DNA of 56,122 bases from Acidobacteriota bacterium (lineage in GTDB: Bacteria > Acidobacteriota > Terriglobia > Terriglobales > Acidobacteriaceae): assembly GCA_003225175.1 (NCBI GenBank), contig QIBA01000061.1, positions 1 through 56,122 on the forward strand, in the 5' to 3' direction. The position numbers and the translations under genes were made by a program. Each line of letters opens with the position of its first letter. Within the stretch, counting starts at the first letter, position 1. This document shows, piece by piece, positions 9,020 through 17,740 of the stretch. The notes beneath the pieces are model-generated. The model was not told where the DNA came from. It worked only from the letters and a program-made list of their open reading frames with translations, and made no database searches.

Positions 9020-9736
9020 TTACGGTTGTTCCGCGGCGAATCGGACGACCGACGGGTACTCGTGTAGGACTTTCAAGCGGGGTGTGTTGCCATCGGTATC
9101 CATCGGCTTGAGAAAGGCAATGAGGTTACCGGTGTTTTTCTCGCGGAGAATGAAAGTGAACTCGCCGTCGCTCATGCGCGGCTGACTGGCCAAGTCGGGG
9201 AGTTTGATCTCGAAAGTTCCGTCCGCATCGGGCACGACCTTGCCGATATGAAATGTAGTAAGGGGGCCATCATAAATACCGAAAAATCCGTGCGACCAGT
9301 AGGCGACATATGCCGCTTCGACCTCCGCTGGGCGATCATTTACTATCGCCACGGGAAATATCTGTGCTTTGAAATCAAAAGATGAAAGCGCCTTACAGCC
9401 TAGCTGGCGCTCCGCGCTAGCGTGCTCAATTGCAAGCTCGAGAGTGATGATCTCGCAACCGGGAAGCCACGCGATTACTTTGAGATTCCGAGCCGGACGT
9501 GCTTCGACCGATGCATCGATCTCGTAAGCAGCCCGATTCTTTTCTGGTTTTACCCACATGCCGTAACCGCCGAATGGTCCTGTCATGTAGTAGTTGATCT
9601 GCATCGTCTCCGAACTGGTTCCTGCAGGCAGGATGAGCGACACTCTCGGGTGCTCGGGCGGTAGTGGTGTCTCCTGACCCACAAACGCCTGACCTAGTTC
9701 TATGAGCAATCCAAAGATAAGGACGAGTTGTCGCAT
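9020..9736 (-). CDS. Secreted hypothetical protein
   Basis: 238 residues with a likely signal peptide (MRQLVLIFGLLIELGQAFVG). The mature protein appears rich in beta strands: LKVIAWLPGCEIITLELAIE, a Gly/Tyr-rich stretch NYYMTGPFGGYGMWV, and a C-terminal segment DGTFEIKLPDL followed by DGEFTFILREKNTGNLIAFL that resembles a carboxypeptidase-regulatory or transthyretin-like strand pattern. Two cysteines (GCEI and GCKA) could form a disulfide in the periplasm. I do not recognise the family. Confidence 0.7.
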   Translation of the reverse strand: MRQLVLIFGLLIELGQAFVGQETPLPPEHPRVSLILPAGTSSETMQINYYMTGPFGGYGMWVKPEKNRAAYEIDASVEARPARNLKVIAWLPGCEIITLELAIEHASAERQLGCKALSSFDFKAQIFPVAIVNDRPAEVEAAYVAYWSHGFFGIYDGPLTTFHIGKVVPDADGTFEIKLPDLASQPRMSDGEFTFILREKNTGNLIAFLKPMDTDGNTPRLKVLHEYPSVVRFAAEQP

Positions 9737-9906
9737 GACCCTGCTGAAAAGTGTAGCTTCAAAAGCCTGAGAACAGACAAGAACGTTCTCTTGCTGCCGG
9801 AATCAGTGAAGAAGTTAGCGGTTGGCGGCACGATTGGCTGAGGAGCGCTCAGGCATGAACGCCCTCGCGGCATAAGCTAGTACACACCCCCAGGCAAAGG
9901 CGCGGA

Positions 9907-10455
9907 TCAGTCAGAGCTATGAAGCTCCCGTCTTAAGTCCTGAAGCCGCCGAACCAGTGCGGGTAACTCGGCTAGAGAATCGATCACGAAGTCTGGGCTA
10001 ACGGTCCCCAGAGTGTCTTCGGGGCTGCGGTACGCTTCGCTGGAAAGCCAAACAGTTTGAATTCCGCATTGCACTCCGCCGCATATGTCGGTGTTTAGTT
10101 GGTTGCCGACAAAGAGGACCTCGCCTTCGGAGATACCGCACTCCTGTAAAGCAAATTGAAAGAAGCCGGGGTGAGGCTTGCGATATCCGGCGTCGATGGA
10201 AGTAACCACCCAGGTGAAGAACTGACCTATGTCAGCTGCCGCCAACAATTTTCTGACTTCGGCCTCGTGGGCGGATTTGGTATTGGACCAGGCCGCCATC
10301 GGCAAACGGATTTGCGGCAGAACCTCCCTGACGCCGGGCATGAGTAGAACTGGCGGAACGAACGTGGAGGCGTCGATACTTTCGTCAATCAAGGTGTGGC
10401 CGACGTCGAATGCAACCAGCTTCAAAGGCGATTTATTCACGGAACATTCTGGCAA
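9907..10455 (-). CDS. HAD-superfamily hydrolase with altered motif I
   Basis: 182 residues. Motif I is FDVGHTLID: the nucleophile Asp17 is present, but the usual second Asp (acid/base, two residues on) is Gly19. Motif II Ser is in AAWSNTKSA, motif III Lys in YRKPHPGFFQFAL, and motif IV is VGNQLNTDICGG, where Asn replaces the usual first Asp. The cap is of the small helical subclass I kind. HAD members with this DxGxT motif exist, but without the acid/base Asp phosphatase activity is expected to be weak or changed. The annotation as a phosphatase is therefore tentative. Confidence 0.82.
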   Translation of the reverse strand: MPECSVNKSPLKLVAFDVGHTLIDESIDASTFVPPVLLMPGVREVLPQIRLPMAAWSNTKSAHEAEVRKLLAAADIGQFFTWVVTSIDAGYRKPHPGFFQFALQECGISEGEVLFVGNQLNTDICGGVQCGIQTVWLSSEAYRSPEDTLGTVSPDFVIDSLAELPALVRRLQDLRRELHSSD

Positions 10456-10544
10456 AACTAATTGCGCGGTTTCTCTCCGCTGGGTCTCTCAAAGCGCTGC
10501 CACAAAGGCAAAGTCTGTCGCAGGTTTTCGGTCGCAATCATTCC

Positions 10545-10700
10545 TTACGCAGCGCGATCATTGCATCTGCATGCAAGCAGCGCCAAAACCGGCGATGCCA
10601 CTGCCAAGACGATGATTGGCCATACAACCACGATCACTCCGGCATAACTGACAACATCGGTGCTCTTCGGGTCAAAGAGCATGGTGCGCAACAGTCATCC
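10545..10700 (-). pseudogene. Remnant of an ADOP permease C-terminus
   Basis: On the minus strand a 45-residue frame from 10682 reads MLFDPKSTDVVSYAGVIVVV, then WPIIVLAVASPVLALLA. It aligns by eye with the last membrane helix of the intact permease next to it (MLLGVNSTDTLTFASVAILL and CAVALFACLIPARRAMRV). The shared positions are ML, STD, the aromatic-Ala pair, Val and the Ala-rich helix. The final PARRA motif is lost and the frame ends early. It lies just downstream of the intact gene, so it may be what is left of a tandem second permease. Confidence 0.55.
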
Positions 10701-10786
10701 TGCTGTTAGTGAAGCAGTATGCCGGCTATCACGCCGTGTGCCGCATCCCGGTGCGGCACCGGGTGGTACACCCTGAAGTTCGAGTC

Positions 10787-13234
10787 TTACTCGTAGCGCA
10801 ACGCGACGATCGGGTTTACTCGCATGGCGCGGCGCGCGGGAATCAAGCAGGCGAAGAGCGCCACGGCGCAGAGCAGAATCGCTACGCTTGCAAAGGTTAG
10901 CGTATCGGTACTGTTCACACCCAGCAGCATGCCACGCAAGAAGCGCGTCAGCGCAAATGAGGCTGCCAGGCCCAGGATCACCCCCGCGAGCGTCAAGCGA
11001 AAGCCGTAGCCAAAGACCAAACGCAGAATATCCTCTTTGCTTGCCCCCAGCGCCACGCGAATGCCGAATTCGTGGGTGCGCTGCCGCGTGGTATAGGCGG
11101 TGACACCGTAAATTCCCACCGCCGCCAGGACCAACGCCAGCAGCCCGAATGCGCCCACGAATGTCCCTGCGATACGCTGCCCGATGCTGGCGATTTGCGC
11201 GCGCATTTCGAGAGTGGTCACTTCGAACATCACCAATTCGGGATTCAAGTCATGGATGGATTTCTCGACTGTCTTGCCGAAGGCCAGCGGATCACCTGTG
11301 ACCCGCGCGGTGACGATCACGTTGGCCCGATAAAGCTGATACAGCGGCAGATACAGGAATGGCGTCGGCTTTTCGTTTAATCCGTTCACTTTGCTGTCGC
11401 GCGCCACGCCGACGACGGTGAACCACTCGTGCGTGTAGTCTGAGTTGAATTGCTTGCCGATCGCTTCCTGATTCGGCCAGTAGCGCTCCGCAAAAGTTTG
11501 GTTGACGATGGCCACGCGCTGCGATTTCTCCGCGTCCTGCAGCGTGAAGTCGCGGCCTTTCAGCAGCGGAATCTGCAATGTTTGCAAATAATTCGGCGTG
11601 ACAACGGCCGCCTGCGTTTCCATGGATTCGTTCGGCCGCAGTACGTAGCCCTCCGGCTTCACGCTCGTCGAGCCGCCGCCGCCAAATCCCAGCGGCACAC
11701 GGCTCGAGAGAGCTATCGATTCAATGCCCGGCTGCGCTGCCAGCTTCGCGACGAGCTGGCGATCGAAAGCAGCTCCCCTCTCCTGCGAATATCCCGCCGT
11801 AAATAGATCGTAGGAAGCGATCAGCACGTTATGCGGGTTAAATCCGGGATCAATAGTCTGCGCACTCCTGAAGCTGCGGATGAACAGACCGGCGCAGACC
11901 AGTAGAAGTAGTGAGAGGGAAATTTGCGCCACCACCAGCCCGCTCGCGAGCCGCGCCTTCCGCAGTCCTCCAGATGCGCTCCCTGTATCCTCTTTCAACA
12001 CCCCAGCCGGTGCTTCACTCGAAGACCGCAGGGCAGGCAAGATGCCGAAAATCACGCCCGTGAGTACTGAGATCACCATGGTGGCAAGCAACACGGCGCG
12101 GTCTGCCCGGACGCTGAGCGCGATCGGGAAATCGGTCGTCGGCAGGAATTTCATGAATGTTCCGGCGGTCCAGAATGTCATCAGAAACGCGACCGTCCCG
12201 CCCGCCAGTGCCAGCACCAGACTTTCCACGAGCAGTTGCCGCACCAGTCGCCAGCGGCTTGCACCCAGCGACATGCGAACCGCAATCTCGCGGCGCCGCG
12301 CCACTGAGCGCACCAGCATCAGATTGGCTACGTTCGCACAAGCCAGCAGAAGCACCAGTCCCGCGATTGTCATCAGCATCGGAAGCAGCTTCGAGAGAAA
12401 TTGATTGGCGCCAAACGGGCTGCGCCACAGCGGATACACTGTGACAGCGTCGTGTCCCCGGTGCTCTTCCGGATAATTTCTTACCTCCTGCTGCAGCCGC
12501 AGCGTCATCTCCTCCTGTGCCTGCTGGGCCATGACACCAGGCTTCAAGCGCGCGAAGACGAACAGCCAGAAGTAGTGGTGATCGTGAAGCAAGTCGCCCT
12601 GCGGCGACAATTGCGGAGACATCATGATCGGAATCCAGATTTCCGAGCGCAGCCCCGTCTGGCTCCCCTGAAACACCGCCGGTGTTACGCCCACGATCGT
12701 GTACGGGTGCTGATTGAGTTCAATCGTCTGGCCCACTATCTCCGGATTGCCGGCGAAATGCGTTTGCCACAGCCGATAGCTGATCACCGCGACCGGCGCG
12801 CCTCCCGGCGTGCGGTCTTCGGCCGGCAGAAATCCGCGCCCCAGGATGGGCTTCACGCCCAGCACATCGAAGTAATTGGCTGATGCCAACACACTCCAAA
12901 CGCGCTCCGGCTTGCCTTTGCCCGTCAGGCTTATTGGAATCACATTGCACGAGGTAATGCCGGCAAAACTCTGCTGTCCGTCGCGCATGGCCTCGACATC
13001 AGGATAGGTGAACGGAAAGGGGTTCTCGCCGCTCCGGCTGAGCGACAGTGAGACCACCTCATGCGGCGTCGCCAGCCCGGGAATGGGATTCAGCAATGTC
13101 GAGTTGATCCAACTGAAGATCGTGGTATTCGCGCCGATGCCCAGGGCAAGCGTCAGAATGGCGATCACCGCATATCCCGGCGATTTGGCGATCATCCGCA
13201 GGCTGTACCGCACGTCTTGCCACAAGGTAGTCAT
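10787..13234 (-). CDS. ADOP-type ABC transporter permease (FtsX/MacB-like)
   Basis: About 815 residues from the ATG at 13234, which has AGAGG just upstream. The N-terminus MTTLWQDVRYSLRMIAKSPG, followed by ALGIGANTTIF, is the hallmark of acidobacterial duplicated orphan permeases. The order is: TM1, a MacB-type periplasmic domain (VLASANYFDVLGVKPILGRG), three TMs with ARRREIAVRMSLGASRWR, then a second half with a periplasmic domain and a final FtsX domain (RQRTHEFGIRVALGASKEDI). It ends with IPARRAMRVNPIVALRYE. No ATPase gene is adjacent, as is usual for this family. Its role is likely in MacB-like efflux or lipoprotein-type mechanotransmission; the substrate is unknown. The frame remains open to 13294, but the extra 20 residues are not family-like. 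Confidence 0.92.
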   Translation of the reverse strand: MTTLWQDVRYSLRMIAKSPGYAVIAILTLALGIGANTTIFSWINSTLLNPIPGLATPHEVVSLSLSRSGENPFPFTYPDVEAMRDGQQSFAGITSCNVIPISLTGKGKPERVWSVLASANYFDVLGVKPILGRGFLPAEDRTPGGAPVAVISYRLWQTHFAGNPEIVGQTIELNQHPYTIVGVTPAVFQGSQTGLRSEIWIPIMMSPQLSPQGDLLHDHHYFWLFVFARLKPGVMAQQAQEEMTLRLQQEVRNYPEEHRGHDAVTVYPLWRSPFGANQFLSKLLPMLMTIAGLVLLLACANVANLMLVRSVARRREIAVRMSLGASRWRLVRQLLVESLVLALAGGTVAFLMTFWTAGTFMKFLPTTDFPIALSVRADRAVLLATMVISVLTGVIFGILPALRSSSEAPAGVLKEDTGSASGGLRKARLASGLVVAQISLSLLLLVCAGLFIRSFRSAQTIDPGFNPHNVLIASYDLFTAGYSQERGAAFDRQLVAKLAAQPGIESIALSSRVPLGFGGGGSTSVKPEGYVLRPNESMETQAAVVTPNYLQTLQIPLLKGRDFTLQDAEKSQRVAIVNQTFAERYWPNQEAIGKQFNSDYTHEWFTVVGVARDSKVNGLNEKPTPFLYLPLYQLYRANVIVTARVTGDPLAFGKTVEKSIHDLNPELVMFEVTTLEMRAQIASIGQRIAGTFVGAFGLLALVLAAVGIYGVTAYTTRQRTHEFGIRVALGASKEDILRLVFGYGFRLTLAGVILGLAASFALTRFLRGMLLGVNSTDTLTFASVAILLCAVALFACLIPARRAMRVNPIVALRYE

Positions 13235-13323
13235 CCCGTACCTCTTAAGTCTGTGAGAGCCTGGTCTGGTAGAACAAGAGATTTGTAAGAACATTAGAGC
13301 ATCTTCGCGGCCATCCGAAACGC

Positions 13324-13358
13324 CCCGCTAAGCGAATGCTGGCACGCTACTTAGCGGG
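13324..13358. promoter_or_regulatory. 9-bp inverted repeat upstream of the ADOP gene
   Basis: CCCGCTAAG and CTTAGCGGG are separated by 17 bases. It lies about 90 bases before the ADOP start. It could be an operator or an RNA hairpin; there is no T-run to make it a terminator. Confidence 0.35.
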
Positions 13359-13493
13359 ATTGCCTGTTTCCGATCGCCGCGCTGCTGTCCGATTCTGGGA
13401 CGCGCCGGAGCGAGACCGAACATTCGGGCCAAACGGCCGGTCTGCGAGGACGCATCAGTTGCGTCGTTCGAGTGAGTTCCGTTTCGGGAAGAC

Positions 13494-13745
13494 CGAAGGG
13501 AAGGGCACGACTTCAGTCGTGCCGTCACAGCGCAAGCGTCTTTAGTTTGCGCTTTAGCGCCTGAGGTCTCATCTTCACTCTGAAACGAAACCTTTACCTC
13601 AGCGGCTAAAGCTGAAAAGAACGAATCTGGGACGGCACGGCTGAAGCCGTGCCCTTCCCTGAATCGCAGGACGGCTAAAGCCGAAGAGAAAAGAACAATT
13701 CCCATAGCGGCACGGATAAATCCGTGCTCTCCCTGAATCGCAGAC
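13494..13745 (+). repeat. Structured repeat K, copy 1
   Basis: The first hairpin is GGCACGACT-tc-AGTCGTGCC (13504-13523). A 'gcgctttagcgcctgaggtc' block, a 'cctcagcggctaaagc' block and a second hairpin (ggcacggctgaagccgtgcc) follow. Three further copies lie at 15888-16040, 51950-52130 and 53736-53935, all in the same orientation. Copy 1 has an extra 3' hairpin unit (ggcacggataaatccgtgc). Spurious frames reading ARLKSCPS come from this repeat. Such elements are common between genes in Acidobacteriota (family knowledge). Confidence 0.85.
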
Positions 13746-13830
13746 GGAACGTCAAGAGCCGCTGCCCTTCCCTAAGGGGCGCCACCCGCCCAGAAACATA
13801 AGAAGGATGTGGCACACTCCGTGAGGTTAG

Positions 13831-15735
13831 TCAGGGCATCACCGGCAAAATAATGTGAGATGGCATCCGGGACGAGCAGTAGATGCGCTGCGTGACGGAA
13901 ACAAAATCGGTCGCCTTCGCCTCATAGATACTGGGCACAAATTTCTGCGGATTGCGATCGATCAGCGGAAACCATGACGATTGGATCTGCACCATCATGC
14001 GGTGTCGTTTCAGGAACACGTGATCGTGGTCCCGCAGTGGAATCGCGAACTCCATTGGCTGGTTCGGCGCGAGCGGTTTTGGATCGCTATAGCTCTTGTT
14101 AAATCGTCCACGGCGAACCTCCATAGCAATGGGCAATTCGTAGCCGTCAAGTGACTTCACGTAGTCGCCCCGTTTCGGTCCAGCCTCCGAGGTCCAAGCG
14201 TTTTTCTGAGCGTCTTGCGGATACACATCGATCAATTTCACAACAAAGTCGCTATCAGTGCCCGAGGTCGAAGCAAAGATATCGGCGGACAAAGCTCCAG
14301 TGACAGTGATTTCATGATCCAGAGGAGCGCTGACGAACGTGGCGACATCGGGACGATGATCCACAAATCGCTGATCTTCGACCTCCCAAGTCGGCCAATC
14401 GCCGCCTGGATACGTAGGTGAGATGGGGCGATGCCGATATGGAACAGGATTATTAGAATCCGACACGTACTCCACATACTTGCCGCCGGATTGTCCAGCC
14501 GAAGGAGCATCGAAGGTGAGACTGCCATCAGAACGCAGGTACAGATTCGTGGACTTCGCGTCCTGAGGCGGCCATGAACCGTAGGTGCGCCAGGTATTGG
14601 AGCCGGTTTGGAACATCGATGCTTTCCATGGAAGTTTGCTTCCCTTGCCATGCAAGTAATAGCGGAAGAAGGGAGCTTCAATATTCTGGCGGAACTCAAG
14701 CGAGGTTTTGTGATCGCCGAAAGTTATCAGTCCGAGGTTGCCTCCTTCTGCATCTCGCCAACCTCCATGATTCCAAGGCCCTGCAACCATAAAGCTGCTG
14801 CTCTCCGGATCGCTCTCCTCAGCGTTACGCCAGATCTGCCACGGTCCCCATGGATCTTCCTGGTCCCAGAAGCCGGCAACGTTCAAATTGGGAACAGGCG
14901 AGTTGTGTAACTGCTTCACCCAGGCTTCTTTCTGCCAGAATGAATCGTAATTCGGATGTTGAACAATCTCGTTCCAGAACGGAATCGAACCGTGCAAATG
15001 CTTCGCGTTGATGTTCGTTAACGGCCCAAGATCCAGATACCACAGGTAACTGTCATAGTTGTCGGGCGTGAAGGGCGCATTCTTGTTCTTGTCTGATTGC
15101 ACAAAAAATGAATATTCGACCGCGTAGCTCTCACGCAAAGCGCCATACCGGTGCATGTCGTCATTCATCCATTGATCAACGGGAGCAGCCTGCGCACTTA
15201 CGGCCTTTAGTGCCGGGTGCGGGTGCAGCAAGGTAATGCCCGCCGTCATTCCAGGGTACGAGACTCCCCAAATTCCCACTTTACCGTTGTTCCGCGGTAC
15301 GTTCCTAACCAGCCAGTCTATGGTGTCGTAAGCGTCGGTAGTTTCGTTTGTCAATTTGGGATCGTCGAGATCTACTCGCGAAGAAACCAGGAACGTCCCT
15401 TCTGATTTAAAACGTCCGCGCAAGTTCTGATACACAAAAATATAGCCGTCTTTGTCCCATTCGCGCAGATGAGGAGGGAGTGGATCGGCAATCTTAGCCG
15501 GCACGCCATACGGCGTACGGATCAGCAGGATAGGCAGCGGTTCCGATTGCCTTACCGGAGTGACAAGCATCGTTTGCAGATGCACGCCATCGCGCATCGG
15601 CACCATGACCTCTTTAAGTCTGAAAGCAGGATTGGACGGCTTTTCTTTGGGAGCGCGTCCGCATGCGGCTGCGAAAAAGGCAATGAATACAACTAAACTT
15701 CCTGCCGCAAGCCACTTTCCCGCTAATTTAGGCAT
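13831..15735 (-). CDS. CocE/NonD-type serine hydrolase, lipoprotein
   Basis: About 634 residues from the ATG at 15735. The N-terminus is a lipoprotein signal peptide (AGSLVVFIAFFAAAC, lipid Cys25), so the enzyme should be anchored outside the cytoplasm. The alpha/beta-hydrolase domain of the X-Pro dipeptidyl-peptidase (S15) class shows the nucleophile Ser159 in GVSYPG. The likely acid is the Asp in GFWDQEDPWG, and the His is in GPWNHGGWRD. A C-terminal jelly-roll domain of about 200 residues follows (ADIFASTSGTDSDFVVKLID). Members cleave acyl esters or N-acylated peptides. The frame is open up to 15924, but that part is repeat K copy 2. The gene lies between two direct copies of repeat K. Confidence 0.92.
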   Translation of the reverse strand: MPKLAGKWLAAGSLVVFIAFFAAACGRAPKEKPSNPAFRLKEVMVPMRDGVHLQTMLVTPVRQSEPLPILLIRTPYGVPAKIADPLPPHLREWDKDGYIFVYQNLRGRFKSEGTFLVSSRVDLDDPKLTNETTDAYDTIDWLVRNVPRNNGKVGIWGVSYPGMTAGITLLHPHPALKAVSAQAAPVDQWMNDDMHRYGALRESYAVEYSFFVQSDKNKNAPFTPDNYDSYLWYLDLGPLTNINAKHLHGSIPFWNEIVQHPNYDSFWQKEAWVKQLHNSPVPNLNVAGFWDQEDPWGPWQIWRNAEESDPESSSFMVAGPWNHGGWRDAEGGNLGLITFGDHKTSLEFRQNIEAPFFRYYLHGKGSKLPWKASMFQTGSNTWRTYGSWPPQDAKSTNLYLRSDGSLTFDAPSAGQSGGKYVEYVSDSNNPVPYRHRPISPTYPGGDWPTWEVEDQRFVDHRPDVATFVSAPLDHEITVTGALSADIFASTSGTDSDFVVKLIDVYPQDAQKNAWTSEAGPKRGDYVKSLDGYELPIAMEVRRGRFNKSYSDPKPLAPNQPMEFAIPLRDHDHVFLKRHRMMVQIQSSWFPLIDRNPQKFVPSIYEAKATDFVSVTQRIYCSSRMPSHIILPVMP

Positions 15736-15799
15736 GTGGATTCTCCGAAGACTGCCGCCGCGAACACTCTCCAACAAAAACTGCATTATAGGACTAAGA

Positions 15800-15870
15800 G
15801 GGACGGCCTGGATGTCCCCTTTTGATCCTCTTTTGATCTGTCCCTTTTGACCTGTCCCCTTTTGATCGGT
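15800..15870. repeat. Degenerate short tandem repeat
   Basis: The phrase 'gtccccttttgatc', with shortened variants, occurs about four times in a row between the CocE-like gene and repeat K copy 2. There is no coding signal. Confidence 0.6.
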
Positions 15871-15887
15871 AAGAAGAATTGGTTTAT

Positions 15888-16040
15888 CGAAGGGCACGAC
15901 TTCAGTCGTGCCGTCACAGTGCAAGCGTCTTTAGTTTTGCGCTTTAGCGCCTGAGGTCTCATCTTCACTCTGAAAGGAAACCTTTACCTCAGCGGGCTAA
16001 AGCCGAAAAGAACGAATTTGAGACGGCACGGCAACCCGTG
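15888..16040 (+). repeat. Structured repeat K, copy 2
   Basis: The first hairpin, the 'gcgctttagcgcctgaggtc' block and the 'cctcagcgggctaaagcc' block match copy 1. The last hairpin is incomplete: it ends as 'ggcacggcaacccgtg'. It lies upstream of the CocE-like gene. Confidence 0.85.
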
Positions 16041-16194
16041 TCCCGCTGCAATAGGCGTACAATCGTCGCACTCTTTGAATCGACAAGGAGACTCCGGCTC
16101 TACGGTTATGTTCCGCGGCTTCACTTGACGGTAGTTCCTGCCTGAAGGGCCGGTCCGGTCGTTTCCGTCACCATCCATTGAGGAGCCGCGAGCC

Positions 16195-17226
16195 ATGCGC
16201 AAGACTATCCTTTATATTGCTGTGTTGTTGCTGTCGCTGCCGGTATGCGCGCAGCAGGAACGCCACTTTACCTTCCACTACCGATTCACGGTGCGCAACA
16301 TTGCACCTGGACAGAAACTCCAGGTCTGGTTCCCGCAGGCGCAAAGCGATCCGTTCCAGGACGTGAAGATCCTCTCCATGAAGGGTGACCTGCCGGTGAA
16401 GAAGACGCATGAACCCAGGTACGGCGACGCCATCCTCTATGCGGTCGCCTCCAAGGCAGAAAGATCCGAGTACAGCTTTGACGTGGAGTACGACGTGGTA
16501 CGTCGTGAGCGCATCGCTCTGCCGCGCGAAGGCGGGCAGCCCCGGTTGCTCCACCCCACGAACGCCAACATCGGGCCTTCGCGCGGACCCCGGTTGCTGA
16601 GGGTATCGGCGAAAGAGTCGCGTGAGTATCTGGGCCCGGACAAGCTGGTGCCGGTCACCGGCAGGCTGGCGGGCATCGCGGCGGAGCAGGTTCAGGGCAA
16701 GACCGGCACCATGGAAAAGGCGCGCGCGCTCTACCAGTATGTCTTCAGCACGATGCGCTACGACAAGACGGGCACGGGATGGGGACGTGGCGACGCCGAG
16801 TGGGCTTGCGACTCCAGGCGCGGCAACTGCACAGACTTCCATTCCGTCTTCATTTCCATGGCACGCTCACAGCACATTCCGGCGCGCTTCTCCATCGGCT
16901 TCCCGCTGCCGGCAAACAAAAACTCCGGCGAGATAGCCGGCTATCACTGCTGGGCCGACTTCTACGATGCGCAGTACGGCTGGGTGCCGGTGGACATCTC
17001 CGAAGCGTGGAAGGACAAGTCGAAGAAAGACTATTTCTTCGGAGCGCACGATGTGAACCGCGTGCAATTCTCCACCGGCCGCGATCTCGAACTCACACCC
17101 CGGCAGGCAGGCGAGCCACTCAACTATTTCGTTTATCCCTACGTCGAGGTGGAAGGCAAGAAGTTCGAGAACGTCTCGAATGAGTTCTCGTTCGCGGACA
17201 TCGGCATTGGGAAGCCCCGGGGCTAA
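16195..17226 (+). CDS. Secreted transglutaminase-like protein
   Basis: 343 residues with a signal peptide (MRKTILYIAVLLLSLPVCAQ). An N-terminal beta-rich region of about 140 residues precedes a transglutaminase-like papain fold. The catalytic triad is visible: Cys212 in RRGNCTDFHSVF, His251 in AGYHCWADFY and Asp267 in WVPVDISEAWK. Bacterial members usually act as cysteine proteases or crosslinking/amidase-like enzymes at the cell envelope rather than as true transglutaminases. The ATG follows an AGGAG at 16178-16182, about a dozen bases upstream. It is a single gene on the plus strand. Confidence 0.92.
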   Translation: MRKTILYIAVLLLSLPVCAQQERHFTFHYRFTVRNIAPGQKLQVWFPQAQSDPFQDVKILSMKGDLPVKKTHEPRYGDAILYAVASKAERSEYSFDVEYDVVRRERIALPREGGQPRLLHPTNANIGPSRGPRLLRVSAKESREYLGPDKLVPVTGRLAGIAAEQVQGKTGTMEKARALYQYVFSTMRYDKTGTGWGRGDAEWACDSRRGNCTDFHSVFISMARSQHIPARFSIGFPLPANKNSGEIAGYHCWADFYDAQYGWVPVDISEAWKDKSKKDYFFGAHDVNRVQFSTGRDLELTPRQAGEPLNYFVYPYVEVEGKKFENVSNEFSFADIGIGKPRG

Positions 17227-17450
17227 AGCCCAAAATTATTTACGCGAGCGCTTCTTTGCAACGCTGAAGCATTGTTCCCTCGCATGAATTCGGAGGCTCC
17301 CACCTGCAACCTGAATTCGGGGGCTCCCGCTCTTGCCTTTTGGGTGGGAGCCCACGCATTTATGCGTGGGAGAGGCTTTCAAGCCTCGCAAACGCGCGCA
17401 TCCTTCTTTTCCTCCGGCTTTAGCCGTAGGGTTTCAGATCGGGAAGGGTG
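17227..17450. repeat. Hairpin-rich intergenic stretch
   Basis: It contains CCCACGCAT/ATGCGTGGG (about 17351-17370), followed directly by GAGGCTTtcAAGCCTC, and two near-copies of 'gaattcggaggctcccacc'. It is probably another intergenic hairpin repeat family. No gene is seen. Confidence 0.55.
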
Positions 17451-17454
17451 GAGG

Positions 17455-17717
17455 GTGGGTCGATCATGTCAAGATTCCCGCCGCAAATGTGTCCTCGCGC
17501 ATACGCACCCGCAGGACGAACTCGCGACCATCATCGAAGGACCTGGTATGTGGGCGAGGGAACGAAATTCAAATCCACAAAGCTGAAAGGGTACCCCGCG
17601 GGCAGTTTCATTCTCATTCCGGCCGGCGTACCTCATTTTGTTGCGGCGAAGGACGGTACGGTGATCGTTCAGCTCAACGGCAATGGCAAATTTCATACGG
17701 ATTATGTTGAGAAATAG
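17455..17717 (+). pseudogene. Cupin-domain protein, broken by frameshifts
   Basis: Three frames must be joined to read it. HVKIPAANVSS is in one frame at about 17468, AHTHPQDELATIIEG in a second at about 17500-17540, and then WYVGEGTKFKSTKLKGYPAG, SFILIPAGVPHFVAAKDGTV and IVQLNGNGKFHTDYV in the third to the stop at 17717. Joined, these give a normal small single-domain cupin: the HTH..E metal motif and the later PAGVPHF motif are both preserved. The second shift is a one-base loss near 17541. The N-terminus is missing. A sequencing or assembly error could produce this, but two independent shifts favour decay. Confidence 0.7.
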
Positions 17718-17740
17718 GAATTGCCAGGCGGAGTGATGTT

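Noticed and set aside
13831-15924. Longer start for the CocE-like gene
   Set aside because: The extra 63 residues translate repeat K copy 2; a lipoprotein signal peptide starts at 15735.
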